In this document: positions 18,160 through 26,317 of the stretch, in pieces
How positions within the stretch are numbered: the first letter of the stretch is position 1
How the letters are laid out: each line of letters begins with the position of its first letter
Origin: Bacilli bacterium
GTDB taxonomy: Bacteria; Bacillota_I; Bacilli_A; RF39; UBA660
DNA length: 48,418 nt
Assembly (NCBI GenBank): GCA_017525035.1
Contig: JAFXTH010000001.1
Coordinates: forward strand, 1 to 48,418
Direction: 5' to 3'
Position numbers and translations under genes: made by a program
Notes under the pieces: generated by a model
What the model was told of the DNA's origin: nothing
What the model saw: the letters and a program-made list of their open reading frames with translations, nothing else
The model's database searches: none

Positions 18160-18534
18160 TTATTGCATATTTTGAATTACTTGTCTTTCAACTTCGTTAT
18201 TAAATTCTCTTAATTCTTTAAAAACATTTAACATAATTTGACTATTCAAATGACCTATCTTTTTATGTATTTGTGTTTTAGCAAGAACGTGTACTTTACT
18301 TAAATTAATTATACAGTCTTTATCTAAATTTCCATCTCCAGGTCTTAGTCTTACTACATAAGAATTTCCTAAAAAATTATTAGTTGTAATCTTCACACAA
18401 TTAATATTTGTGTGTCCACTTGTATATTTTCTATCGTCTCTTTCATTATAGATTATTAGAAATATACCAATTTTTGGTTCTCCTTCAAACCCATTGTAAC
18501 TTGCTGTTACAATGTCTCCAGCACTCATTATCAC
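18160..18534 (-). CDS. PemK/MazF-like protein
   Basis: This 124-residue protein starts SAGDIVTASYNGFEG and continues KIGIFLIIYNERDD, then VRLRPGDGNLDKDCIINLSKV and KKIGHLNSQIMLNV. This order matches PemK/MazF-type mRNA interferases (GDI start, LIIYN strand, KIG helix). No partner antitoxin is next to it, so it may be a phage effector acting on host RNA or a non-toxic homologue. GTG at 18534 has the better ribosome-binding spacing (GGAAG, 7 nt); ATG at 18528 is the alternative. It contains a perfect 9-bp hairpin at 18492-18514. Confidence 0.6.
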   Translation of the reverse strand: MIMSAGDIVTASYNGFEGEPKIGIFLIIYNERDDRKYTSGHTNINCVKITTNNFLGNSYVVRLRPGDGNLDKDCIINLSKVHVLAKTQIHKKIGHLNSQIMLNVFKELREFNNEVERQVIQNMQ

Positions 18535-18549
18535 TTTATCACTTCCTTT

Positions 18550-18798
18550 CTATTTTTCAATTTTACAATACAAATCGTCTTCTAGTGTCACGCAAGTTGC
18601 GTATTCAGTTTTAATTTCTTTATGAAATTTTACATCATTAACTAATTTAATTACTAATAATACTAATAAAATAATATAAATTATAGTTATTATTGCACTT
18701 GTTACTATTCTTGTTTTAAGAATTTGTCTATTAGCATTATCAATACTTTTAGTTATAAATTCAAGTTCTTCATTAGTAAATTTTTCTTCTTCTAACAT
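18550..18798 (-). CDS. Small single-span membrane protein
   Basis: The 82-residue protein has a charged N-terminal helix, a strong hydrophobic segment (TSAIITIIYIILLVLLVIKL, ~residues 32-51) and a C-terminal part with two cysteines. It overlaps the preceding gene by one base. A membrane role early in infection is possible; no family is recognised. Confidence 0.65.
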   Translation of the reverse strand: MLEEEKFTNEELEFITKSIDNANRQILKTRIVTSAIITIIYIILLVLLVIKLVNDVKFHKEIKTEYATCVTLEDDLYCKIEK

Positions 18799-19007
18799 TA
18801 CTTGTTACCTCCTTCTTCTATTTCTTTAATGGCATTTCCAAATATATTGTTTAATGCTTTTATATGTTCTAATAAAACTTTATTACTTTTATCAAACTTT
18901 ATAGCACATAACTCTTGAAAACCCTCTCCACCTAATAACTCTCTACTTGCTAAACTTTCAAAATAACTACATATTACTTGTCTTGCTATATCTATATTAG
19001 TTTTCAT
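18798..19007 (-). CDS. Small hypothetical protein
   Basis: This 69-residue helical protein (MKTNIDIARQVICSYFESL...) lies between the SNF2-like helicase and the small membrane protein, overlapping the latter by one base. AGGTGA precedes its ATG. Function is unknown. Confidence 0.62.
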   Translation of the reverse strand: MKTNIDIARQVICSYFESLASRELLGGEGFQELCAIKFDKSNKVLLEHIKALNNIFGNAIKEIEEGGNK

Positions 19008-19022
19008 TTTACCATCACCTTT

Positions 19023-20390
19023 CTATATTGTAAGAGCATTTAAGTCTCTTTCACTAAACTCTATTTTATTTTGTAGCATTTCATATATCTTCTCGTCAAT
19101 AGTACCATTCATTATTAAATGGTAGTAAGTAGGCACATTCTCTTGACCTATTCTATCAATACGTCCTAGACTTTGTTTGTAACTCAAACTACTGTCAGGC
19201 ATACTGTAAAACACCATTAGGTGACACTTGTATTGAAGTCCATCAAGACTTTCACTAAATGCTTGATATTGTCCTATAACAACGTCAAACTCTTTTTGAA
19301 GTTCTTTTGGTTTATCAACCACATCTCCATTTATCACTATGTATTTTTTATTTAGTTTTTCACAAACTTCTATAATTTTATCTTTTTCTACATTATAACA
19401 ATATAAAACACTAACAACCTCGTCAGTATTAGATAAAAATTCTTCCAACCAACTTGATTTTTCTTCATTGTCTTCATAATTAAATCTATTTCCATACTCA
19501 TCAGTTCCAGTTATTTTGCCACTTATTAAACTCTTTTTAGCAACCCTCATAGCACTTACATTATCTATGATAATGTCATTATACACTTTTTCTCTTACTA
19601 ATTTAGAATAATTTTTTGCTTTTGGTATTTTAACTTCTACCATTTGAGGTTCATAATCTCCATATTTAGGTGCATAATATCTACACGTTGCGTTTAGGAT
19701 AGGTTTTAATTCTTTTTCAACTCTATCTAGTCTATAACCAGTTACCTTTTTAATAGGAAATGGCATACCTGGTAGTTGCAATTTTTGCATTATACAAAAA
19801 TTATTTTGAAAATAAGCATAAGAATAATCTAGATAACCTAAAAACCTAAGTTGAGAATAGAGGTCTATATAACCTCCATTCTCTTTCTCAGTGGGAGTTG
19901 CTGTAAGAATAATTTTATAAATTGTAAGTTTTCCTAGTTCTAAGCAACGTTTAGTTGTTTTGATAGGATTTTTAACTGTGCCAACATTTTTAATTTTATG
20001 ACTTTCGTCTATAATAATAGTCCAATTATTATTGATGTATTTATCTAAACAAGTTATTTTATCTATTATGTCAAAATTAACTACTATACAATTATTTTTA
20101 TTTGGATTTAATTCATTATCAAAAAGTATATTTTTATCTTTTGCTGTCATATTAAGTTTATACTTAATAGGTTTCAAATCAGTATGATTTTCTATTACTT
20201 CCCACCATTGAGTTATGATTTTTTGTGGGCAGACAACAAGCAGATTATCTGTACCATTTTGTATAAAACGTTCTAAACTTGTAAGGGTTTTTCCACTTCC
20301 AGTTTTCATAAACAACCCAATACTAGGCACGTATTTTAAATCTTCTAATATTTGTTCTTGATAAGGTCTTAATGTTACGTTTTTTAGCAT
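19023..20390 (-). CDS. SNF2-like superfamily 2 DNA helicase/translocase
   Basis: This 455-residue enzyme has Walker A LFMKTGSGKT (~residue 27), motif II IIIDESHKIK (~126), a TATPTEKENGG motif III and SLGRIDRIGQ motif VI (~408). This is the SNF2-like set in short form, without accessory domains, as in phage recombination and replication helicases. It probably translocates on double-stranded DNA. The start at 20390 is chosen over an upstream frame opening because AAAGGAG and an AGTGCAA promoter sit immediately before it. Confidence 0.88.
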   Translation of the reverse strand: MLKNVTLRPYQEQILEDLKYVPSIGLFMKTGSGKTLTSLERFIQNGTDNLLVVCPQKIITQWWEVIENHTDLKPIKYKLNMTAKDKNILFDNELNPNKNNCIVVNFDIIDKITCLDKYINNNWTIIIDESHKIKNVGTVKNPIKTTKRCLELGKLTIYKIILTATPTEKENGGYIDLYSQLRFLGYLDYSYAYFQNNFCIMQKLQLPGMPFPIKKVTGYRLDRVEKELKPILNATCRYYAPKYGDYEPQMVEVKIPKAKNYSKLVREKVYNDIIIDNVSAMRVAKKSLISGKITGTDEYGNRFNYEDNEEKSSWLEEFLSNTDEVVSVLYCYNVEKDKIIEVCEKLNKKYIVINGDVVDKPKELQKEFDVVIGQYQAFSESLDGLQYKCHLMVFYSMPDSSLSYKQSLGRIDRIGQENVPTYYHLIMNGTIDEKIYEMLQNKIEFSERDLNALTI

Positions 20391-20409
20391 AAATTCTCCT
20401 TTCAAATTA

Positions 20410-20441
20410 ATTATACCATTACGCCCCTTGATTTTTGCACT
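20410..20441 (-). promoter_or_regulatory. AGTGCAA-class promoter for the helicase operon
   Basis: On the minus strand AGTGCAAAAATC (20441-20430) lies 14 bp upstream of TATAAT (20415-20410), preceded by TGG. The helicase ATG follows at 20390. Confidence 0.7.
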
Positions 20442-20661
20442 ATTCGTTATCAATTTTATAAATTAAATATTTATCTTCAATTTCTTTTTGATTTTTAATA
20501 GCATAAAATAAGGTTCTTCTTGATATATTAATGTTTTCTTTTTTAAGGTGTTCTAATATGTCATTTGGAGTATCTCCATCAAAAATATTAGTTTCGTCTT
20601 CTAATAAATAGTCTTTTTTACATAAAATATAAAAATGACTATTCTTTGGTTCTTTTGGCAT
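20440..20661 (-). CDS. Small protein, possible DNA-binding
   Basis: This 73-residue protein ends at the helicase promoter. The segment DILEHLKKENINISRRTLFYAI has a helix-turn-helix-like spacing, and similar small phage proteins are often called regulatory. No other motif is visible; function is inferred with low certainty. Confidence 0.55.
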   Translation of the reverse strand: MPKEPKNSHFYILCKKDYLLEDETNIFDGDTPNDILEHLKKENINISRRTLFYAIKNQKEIEDKYLIYKIDNE

Positions 20662-20675
20662 ATTTGCCTCCTTTC

Positions 20676-20855
20676 TTAGTCTTCAAAGTCTTCGTCAAGT
20701 TCTTCTTCGTCTTCATATTCTTCAACGTCTCCACCACATAACGGACACATCAAGCAATAACCACAGCACTCAACTCCATCTCCAACTTCGGCATAATCTT
20801 TCCATTTTGTAGGTTCGTCAGTTATTTCCCCACAGTCCTTACACTTGTAAAACAT
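20676..20855 (-). CDS. Small zinc-ribbon protein with acidic tail
   Basis: The 59-residue protein has KCKDCGE near the N-terminus and CCGYCLMCPLCGG in the middle, giving several CxxC pairs for one or two zinc ions. The last ~17 residues are almost all Glu and Asp. GGAAG lies 8 nt before ATG 20855, the spacing used by many neighbours. It might bind host proteins or nucleic acid, but no family is assigned. Confidence 0.65.
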   Translation of the reverse strand: MFYKCKDCGEITDEPTKWKDYAEVGDGVECCGYCLMCPLCGGDVEEYEDEEELDEDFED

Positions 20856-20886
20856 TTTTATCACTTCCTTTCTATCTAAAACACCA

Positions 20887-21120
20887 TTAAAATAATGGTA
20901 GTTTTATTTCGTTACTACTTCTTGCATAATTTTTGTCTAGTTTTCTTTTTTCCATTATTCTTTTAGTATTAACTACGTTTCTAGAAATTCTTTGTATTTC
21001 TAGTTTCTCAACTAAGGCGTTTAAATCCTTATTAAATGCCTTAGCAATATCTTTATCTATTGTTTCTAAGTAAATATTAAGATTACTTAGTAACAATAAA
21101 TCTTTATTACTAATATGCAC
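20887..21120 (-). CDS. Small hypothetical protein
   Basis: This ~77-residue helical protein ends in a basic, Asn/Arg-rich tail (RNVVNTKRIMEKRKLDKNYA). GTG at 21120 is chosen because it is 8 nt from GGAAG, like its neighbours; GTG at 21129 would be only 2 nt away. Function is unknown. Confidence 0.58.
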   Translation of the reverse strand: MHISNKDLLLLSNLNIYLETIDKDIAKAFNKDLNALVEKLEIQRISRNVVNTKRIMEKRKLDKNYARSSNEIKLPLF

Positions 21121-21136
21121 GTTTACCACTTCCTTT

Positions 21137-21634
21137 CTAGTTTATTACAAAGTCATTAAGACTTTTATAGTTGAAATATGTTTTGTCTTTTAAAGCACCC
21201 TTAGGTTCTCCTGAGCAAATTAATAAGTTAAATAAATCTTTGTATACTATACTTATACTATTATTATTAAATTTCTTAGAATATTTTTTATATTTATTTT
21301 CGTGGTCTAATAATTGTAATAAGTCCATAAATAAGTATTCATAACCTTTTTGTTCATAATGAAAATTAACTTTATAAGTTTGGTTATATAAATCATCAAC
21401 TTTTTTAAAAAGTTGTCCACCTATATAGTTATTAGTTATCTCATTTATTTTATTCCTTAATTCTTTATCTAATGAATAATCTAAATTAAAATTGTCCATT
21501 CCACCCCAAGCGTCTTGTGAGTAAAAACCTACTTTTTTACCTTTATAATATACATCACCTTGTACTAAGTCTTCGCCTTCGTGTCCTCTAAAATCTTTTA
21601 CATTTTTTAATGTAATTCCTTTAATACTTGCCAC
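21137..21634 (-). CDS. Hypothetical protein of the early region
   Basis: This ~165-residue protein begins with a beta-rich half (GDVYYKGKKVGFYSQDAWGG) followed by a helical, Lys/Asn-rich half. The GTG at 21634 has AAAGGAG 10 nt upstream; the GTG at 21643 is too close to it. No catalytic motif is seen. Confidence 0.6.
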   Translation of the reverse strand: MASIKGITLKNVKDFRGHEGEDLVQGDVYYKGKKVGFYSQDAWGGMDNFNLDYSLDKELRNKINEITNNYIGGQLFKKVDDLYNQTYKVNFHYEQKGYEYLFMDLLQLLDHENKYKKYSKKFNNNSISIVYKDLFNLLICSGEPKGALKDKTYFNYKSLNDFVIN

Positions 21635-21635
21635 T

Positions 21636-21902
21636 TTAATCACTCTCCTTTAATTCTATTTTTTCAATTACTATTTCATAGTAACAACTCCAATTTTCTT
21701 GATTATTGTAAAACATTGTTACATAACCATCTTCTTCAAAATTGTTATCTATATCAACTACATAATTATTTGCTTTATCATATTCGATTAATTCTTTTAC
21801 TTTTTTAATTGCTTGTTTTTTAGTTTTATAAAGCCCTATTATATTTGTACTTGAACACTCATATAATAGTTCTCCATATAAACTTTCATAAACTAGATAC
21901 AT
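21636..21902 (-). CDS. Small hypothetical protein
   Basis: This 88-residue protein (MYLVYESLYGELLYECSSTN...) has an aromatic-rich N-terminus, a KKVKELIEYDKANNYVVD segment and an acidic end. It overlaps the upstream 42-residue gene at its start (ATAATG). The type is common in small early genes of Firmicutes phages; function is unknown. Confidence 0.6.
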   Translation of the reverse strand: MYLVYESLYGELLYECSSTNIIGLYKTKKQAIKKVKELIEYDKANNYVVDIDNNFEEDGYVTMFYNNQENWSCYYEIVIEKIELKESD

Positions 21903-22030
21903 TATTCTTCACTCTCCATTTCTTTTTCTAATCTTTGGTAAAAATAGTCTAATAATTTCTTCATTAGACTATATTTACCATCACAATAATCTAATATTTC
22001 TTCGTATAGTAAATCGTCTCCACCTATCAT
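21902..22030 (-). CDS. Very small acidic protein
   Basis: This 42-residue frame (MIGGDDLLYEEILDYCDGKY...) has AAAGGAG 10 nt before its ATG and a stop that overlaps the next start, so it fits the operon. The coding sequence contains a perfect 9-bp hairpin (21945-21953/21963-21971). Function is unknown. Confidence 0.5.
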   Translation of the reverse strand: MIGGDDLLYEEILDYCDGKYSLMKKLLDYFYQRLEKEMESEE

Positions 22031-22048
22031 TACACGTCAACTCCTTTC

Positions 22049-22258
22049 TTAAAATTTACTTTCTATTAGAAAATCATCAAGTTCTTTATCATAATATACT
22101 CTTATATGACAACCACTCCAATACCCTTGACTATTTAAGCATATTTCTAGTTGTTTTCTTATCATTTCTTCACTTCCAAAAACAAACTCATTGTAGTCGT
22201 CCATAATTGCTAAAAATCTTTTTAAGATTTTTTTATTTACTTTTATCACTATTTTCAC
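22049..22258 (-). CDS. Small hypothetical protein
   Basis: This 69-residue basic-then-acidic protein (MKIVIKVNKKILKRFLAIMDDYNE...) lies 8 bp after the amidotransferase gene, with AAAGGAAAG upstream. No motif is recognised. Confidence 0.58.
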   Translation of the reverse strand: MKIVIKVNKKILKRFLAIMDDYNEFVFGSEEMIRKQLEICLNSQGYWSGCHIRVYYDKELDDFLIESKF

Positions 22259-22266
22259 TTTCCTTT

Positions 22267-23208
22267 CTAAAATATTAATTTTTCTTGCCAGTCTTTATCA
22301 TAGACTGTTGCGTGTGCACCTATTAGTGATAATTTACCTTCTATTTTTTCATATAAGTTTAAATTACTATCTATATAGATTTTATTTGGTTCAGTGACTA
22401 TGTCACTGTCAATTAATGTCATATACTGGTCTCCAACTTGAAGTGCTTGATATTTAATTTTATCTTTTGCCTTTTCTTTTAGAGGTTCAGTTGTCTTTTT
22501 AGGTGTTTTATAATAGTTTGTATAATTATAGTTATAATTATAACCTTTATTATAATAATAGTTATCATAATCCCACATATAACTTGAATAAGTATAATTT
22601 GATGGTTTATATGCTTCATAAGTATTATTACTATATATAACCCCATTATTCACAACTTTATTACCATAGTAATAAATGTTTTCGTCTTTATCTAAAAAAC
22701 ATAATTTGTTGTGGTTTATGTTTGCCTCATTAGTAATTAATTTCATTACACGTTCATTTTTATAAAAATCTTTATTAAGTTCTTTAAATACACTTACATA
22801 ATCTTTTACAAAAGATTGTGTATCACTTAATACTTTATCATAGTTATAATCATAGATTATACCATTGTGTGCCATAGCAATATCAGTTTCTATATAAGTT
22901 GCCCTTAAATCTTCACTATTTTTGCTTATAGCAAATGGGTGTGTAGTTGCCCCGTCATTTTCTCCGTGTGTGCCTATACGGAAGTGCATAACTATTGCTT
23001 TATCAGTTAAGTCACTATTAAACTTATGTTTAAGTTCCTTAATTTTGTGCCAAAAATCTTCAAAAGTCATTAAACCTTTTTCAATGATAACTTTGTTATC
23101 TTTGACGTACATTAGTCCAGCACCATCTTTGTTTCTTTCAAAACAAGTTCTTAATGTTGCCTTTGTAGGTAGTGCAACTCCCTTTTCTTTTGCCACTATA
23201 ATACACAT
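22267..23208 (-). CDS. Class II glutamine amidotransferase-like Ntn hydrolase
   Basis: The 313-residue protein starts Met-Cys (MCIIVAKEKG), so removal of Met would expose Cys as the N-terminal nucleophile. It then has NKDGAGLMY, IVMHFRIGTHG and IAMAHNGII, the strands that form a class II glutaminase site. Residues ~205-245 are an unusual Tyr/Asn-rich low-complexity insert, followed by a Lys-rich linker and a small beta domain. The adjacent upstream gene is an amidoligase-like enzyme. In the family described by Iyer and Aravind, such pairs occur in phages and are proposed to make amide or peptide bonds. Confidence 0.78.
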   Translation of the reverse strand: MCIIVAKEKGVALPTKATLRTCFERNKDGAGLMYVKDNKVIIEKGLMTFEDFWHKIKELKHKFNSDLTDKAIVMHFRIGTHGENDGATTHPFAISKNSEDLRATYIETDIAMAHNGIIYDYNYDKVLSDTQSFVKDYVSVFKELNKDFYKNERVMKLITNEANINHNKLCFLDKDENIYYYGNKVVNNGVIYSNNTYEAYKPSNYTYSSYMWDYDNYYYNKGYNYNYNYTNYYKTPKKTTEPLKEKAKDKIKYQALQVGDQYMTLIDSDIVTEPNKIYIDSNLNLYEKIEGKLSLIGAHATVYDKDWQEKLIF

Positions 23209-23239
23209 TTTTTATCACTTTCCTTTCTATTTAGCAAGA

Positions 23240-24637
23240 CTAGCACTCGCTTGTAGTGCTAGTCTCATTTGCTAGTTTTTCACTTATTAAGTCTATTGTT
23301 TCCTTAACGTGTGCTTTTGTAGTCTCAGTTAAGGTGTATCTTGTATAAGTACTTAATGTAGTTTTTATTGCGTTTAAATTGTTTCTACAAGTTTCATCAT
23401 AGTTTTTATTCATAGTTTTTAATCTTTGATATAAACTCATATTTGTAGTATCAGTTTCATCATCTATTAAAACTTCACTCAATTTATAGAAAACTTCGTT
23501 TCTAAAATTGATTGTGTGTTGAATAGTTGTGTTGTCACTTGTGAAATCAATTTGTTCATTTACAATTCCCATTAGGGAATTTGAGATGTCATTTAAGTCT
23601 TTTTTATAGTTGTCAATAGTTTCCTTTCTAGTTTCGGCTTTTTTATCAATGATATTTTCTAATTCATTTGTATAGTCTCTTAAATATAGACCATCATCTA
23701 TTAAATCTAGACTATCATTATATTCTTTGATATATTCTCCACTATAATTGATAACCTTGTTCCAACTAATTTTACTTGCTTGATTTTCTTTGCATACATT
23801 AACTAAGTTATGTATGAACTCTATGCTTGCCATTAAAGTTTCAAATTTTAGAGTTCCTCTAAACATTCTAAACTCTATTGTTTGACCAGTACTTGTACTA
23901 GTGTTTACGACACTAGAATGTCCTATTTCATCATAGCTATTAATTTCTTTTAAAAGTTTACCACTTTTAAAGTAGTTGTCACTAAAATTGTCACTTGCAT
24001 AATGTTCTTTATGATATGGTATTGTATAAGCATTGTAACAACTGAATTGTTGATGTCTTCTTCTAGAAAATTTTTCTACCTTATCTCTATAAGTCTCTAC
24101 AAAAAGCATTATTTTTTCTATTGTCTTTTGTTTTTCTTCGTCAGTATCCCCTAGTGCGTCCATAGATACGTGGATATGTAGTCCACATTTACCTTTATCG
24201 TGTGAATAATTGCCCCTACTAATAAGATATTTACAAATATCTTTTAGTTCTTCCTTATTATCGTAAATATAACCTATTGTCATAGGGAAGAAAACTCCTT
24301 CTTTTCCATTTCCAATGGAAGCGTCACTTTCCCAATTTATACTTCTACCTATATTTTTGAAATTTTTTCTAATATACCATATGTCTTCTTTATGGTCACT
24401 ATTATATAGATAACCATTTGCGTCTTTTGTAGTTTCTAGTTCAATACCTAAAAACTCTTTTGTATCTTCATCATTAAGTTTTCTAAACTTAATTTCCATA
24501 CTTGGGTGGTGGTAACTATCTACATTACATTTTGTTTCTTTGAAACAACTATCACAATAGAAATAAGACCCCCATTGTACACCATCTTCGACACTGAAAG
24601 TGTCACCACAATATTTACAAGTTTTTTCATTATTCAT
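23240..24637 (-). CDS. Amidoligase-family (COOH-NH2 ligase) protein with N-terminal zinc ribbon
   Basis: This 465-residue protein has a zinc ribbon at the N-terminus (Cys7, Cys10, Cys28, Cys31). A domain like phage amidoligases of the glutamine-synthetase/GCS superfamily follows: FLGIELETT (~62), CGLHIHVSMDAL (~156) and TIEFRMFRGTLKFE (~250). The rest is a helical tail. The reaction, ATP-dependent joining of an amine to a carboxyl group, is inferred from the family. The glutamine amidotransferase-like gene follows 31 bp downstream. ATG 24637 has GGGAG 9 nt upstream. An 11-bp perfect hairpin lies at its 3' end (about 23235-23263). Confidence 0.75.
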   Translation of the reverse strand: MNNEKTCKYCGDTFSVEDGVQWGSYFYCDSCFKETKCNVDSYHHPSMEIKFRKLNDEDTKEFLGIELETTKDANGYLYNSDHKEDIWYIRKNFKNIGRSINWESDASIGNGKEGVFFPMTIGYIYDNKEELKDICKYLISRGNYSHDKGKCGLHIHVSMDALGDTDEEKQKTIEKIMLFVETYRDKVEKFSRRRHQQFSCYNAYTIPYHKEHYASDNFSDNYFKSGKLLKEINSYDEIGHSSVVNTSTSTGQTIEFRMFRGTLKFETLMASIEFIHNLVNVCKENQASKISWNKVINYSGEYIKEYNDSLDLIDDGLYLRDYTNELENIIDKKAETRKETIDNYKKDLNDISNSLMGIVNEQIDFTSDNTTIQHTINFRNEVFYKLSEVLIDDETDTTNMSLYQRLKTMNKNYDETCRNNLNAIKTTLSTYTRYTLTETTKAHVKETIDLISEKLANETSTTSEC

Positions 24638-24717
24638 TTTTATCAACTCCCTATCTTTTGACGTTTCTAACCTTTAAGGTTAGCGTCCATTTTTTGAATA
24701 ACTTTTACTTTTATATT

Positions 24718-24740
24718 AAAAACTTAAATTTTAAGTTTTT
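24718..24740. terminator. AT-rich perfect hairpin, possible terminator
   Basis: AAAAACTTAA (24718-24727) pairs with TTAAGTTTTT (24731-24740) across ATT. It lies between the 101-residue gene and the amidoligase gene; another perfect 8-bp hairpin is at 24667-24683. The T-rich flanks would allow weak termination, but the whole area is full of hairpins. Confidence 0.4.
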
Positions 24741-24743
24741 AAA

Positions 24744-25049
24744 CTATTTTTTATAACCATATATCTCAAAGATATAATCTTTGTCTCTTTCACAAATCTC
24801 AGGTTTTGCTAGGTTTAAATAAACCTTGCAAAGTTTATTACTTATTTTATGATTAATATTACTATTAAATTGATGAATAAAATCATAGATTTTATTAATC
24901 CTCTTTAATACATTCCAACTAAATCTTAAAATATTAAATTTTAAGTTTCTTGTTTTGTAATTCCAATGGGCATTACAAAACACATTAAAATCAGTTAACT
25001 TATCATAATGATAAGTTTCAATTTTATCTTCTTTTTTGTTATGTTCCAT
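24744..25049 (-). CDS. Small basic protein in a hairpin-dense stretch
   Basis: This 101-residue basic protein (MEHNKKEDKIETYHYDK...) has AAGGAAAGG 12 nt before its ATG. Its coding DNA holds several perfect stem-loops, among them 24876-24884/24888-24896 (9 bp) and 24998-25006/25008-25016 (9 bp, one-base loop). This suggests that the sequence is shaped by something other than protein coding. No family is recognised; the frame could be a minor product. Confidence 0.5.
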   Translation of the reverse strand: MEHNKKEDKIETYHYDKLTDFNVFCNAHWNYKTRNLKFNILRFSWNVLKRINKIYDFIHQFNSNINHKISNKLCKVYLNLAKPEICERDKDYIFEIYGYKK

Positions 25050-25114
25050 AACAAACACCAACCTTTCCTTATGCTTTATAAAAGCATATTTGAAAGAAAT
25101 AAGAAAAAGACTTA

Positions 25115-25141
25115 CTATTTAGTAAGTCTTCTTACATACAA
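25115..25141 (-). terminator. Hairpin at the end of the first leftward gene
   Basis: On the minus strand AAGACTTACTA and TAGTAAGTCTT form an 11-bp stem with a two-base loop, followed by TTTC. The stop codon of the 79-residue gene lies within it. It could attenuate transcription into the next gene. Confidence 0.5.
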
Positions 25142-25354
25142 CTTTGTGTCCCTATTACTATTTTCATAGTAAGTTTCATATGGTCTTCCTAGTTTGTCTA
25201 GATTTTTAATTATATTAAAATCTACTCTTTCCTCAAACCAGTCTTCAATTATATCATAATTGAAGTCTATATATGCTTGTGCCTCTTTTTTGTACTTAAA
25301 AGTACATAGTACTTTTGCAAAACTATTTCTCTCTAAAATTACTTCGTAATTCAT
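25115..25354 (-). CDS. Small early protein, first gene of the leftward block
   Basis: The 79-residue protein (MNYEVILERNSFAKVLCTFK...) is beta-alpha in pattern and resembles small early phage proteins that begin with a strand and a KKEAQAYIDF helix. AGGGAGTG lies 5 nt before ATG 25354. The coding DNA has perfect hairpins at 25243-25252/25256-25265 (10 bp) and 25298-25305/25309-25316 (8 bp). Function is unknown. Confidence 0.55.
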   Translation of the reverse strand: MNYEVILERNSFAKVLCTFKYKKEAQAYIDFNYDIIEDWFEERVDFNIIKNLDKLGRPYETYYENSNRDTKLYVRRLTK

Positions 25355-25411
25355 AATATCACTCCCTATCTTAAAATTTACAATTTTAACACTCATTTCT
25401 CTCAAATACAC

Positions 25412-26060
25412 TTTTATAAAAAGTGTGTTTTTCTAGGTTTCCAAACTTCATTATCAGTTCCTAAGACTAGGAAGGGGTTCGCACCCTATAAAGTCTAGTT
25501 ATAGCCCTCCTAAGTCTAACAAGTTAGACTTAGACACTAATGTATCACTAACTATCAACCCACAACTAAAAGTTGTGAAATACAAGTTGACTAGCATTGT
25601 ATTGCTTTGTTAAGTGCTTGTATCTTGCCTAAATAGGGTATAGTTAACCCTATTTAAGTAATTTACCTAGATGATTTATTGCAAAGCAATACACATTGTA
25701 AATCAAATGCTTAATAACTAGAAGTCTAGTTATTAAACTATGTCCTATTCACTTGATTTATCAAGGTTATGGTACTTTTACCATAAAGGCGTATTTCCCA
25801 TAACTACAACCCCTTGTTTACTAGGTATAGAGTACTTAGTACCCCACCTAGTAAATCGCTCTAATACTAGTAGTCAAACATAGGACATTCCTACTAGTAC
25901 TAGTACTAGACCCCCTGTGGGTTGCTTTTTACAAGTTTCCAAACTTGTATTGCTTTAAGGTCAGTTATGACCAAACTTGTTTACCAAACAAGTTTCAACA
26001 AATATTTTTCAAAGAACATAAGTCTAACTGACTAAGTGTCTTTAAGTTGAGTTGGTAGTA
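25412..26060. repeat. Array of perfect stem-loops in the gene-free divergent zone (left half)
   Basis: No gene is seen here. Instead, unrelated perfect inverted repeats follow one another: 25511-25520/25523-25532 (10 bp), 25561-25567/25571-25577 (7), 25631-25639/25647-25655 (9), 25711-25722/25725-25736 (12), 25767-25774/25779-25786 (8), 25817-25826/25846-25855 (10), 25865-25873/25891-25899 (9), 25931-25938/25941-25948 (8) and 25973-25982/25986-25995 (10). Each stem has its own sequence, so this is not a repeat family. It could be a long structured leader of the leftward operon or part of a replication origin. Confidence 0.75.
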
Positions 26061-26111
26061 CTACAACCTTGGCACCTCGTCCGTTTGACATCAACATTAT
26101 TTCAAATATAT

Positions 26112-26218
26112 TACTTTTTGTCATAATAACTAACTCTATAATAATTATTATAGAGTTAGTGTAATTTATATATTTTTTATATAAAAAATGTTAAATTACG
26201 AATATTTGACAAAAAGTA
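26112..26218. repeat. Large inverted repeat with a 32-nt perfect palindrome: replication origin candidate
   Basis: TACTTTTTGTCA (26112-26123) and TGACAAAAAGTA (26207-26218) are perfect 12-bp arms. Between them lie a 32-nt perfect palindrome (26129-26160, starting ACTAACTCTATAATAA), then arms 26161-26168/26192-26199 (8 bp) enclosing an 18-nt palindrome (26172-26189). The region is almost pure A+T in places and sits between the divergent blocks, as expected for an origin or a divergent control site. On each strand the outer arm carries a TTGACA- or ATGACA-like box pointing outward, so divergent early promoters are also possible. Confidence 0.6.
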
Positions 26219-26224
26219 GGTCTG

Positions 26225-26257
26225 AATAAAATTTATAAATAATTTATAAATTTTATT
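26225..26257. repeat. 15-bp perfect AT-only hairpin
   Basis: AATAAAATTTATAAA (26225-26239) pairs with TTTATAAATTTTATT (26243-26257) across three bases. Made only of A and T, it would melt easily as duplex and could help unwinding at an origin. Confidence 0.7.
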
Positions 26258-26317
26258 GAAGCACGCTAGATGGATGTGTGGCAATCATATAAGACTATGA
26301 TGATGTATGGGCAAGTA

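Noticed and set aside
25441..25500. GGGGTTCGCACCC resembling a tRNA T-arm
   Set aside because: No matching acceptor, D or anticodon arms could be built; the area is filled with unrelated hairpins.
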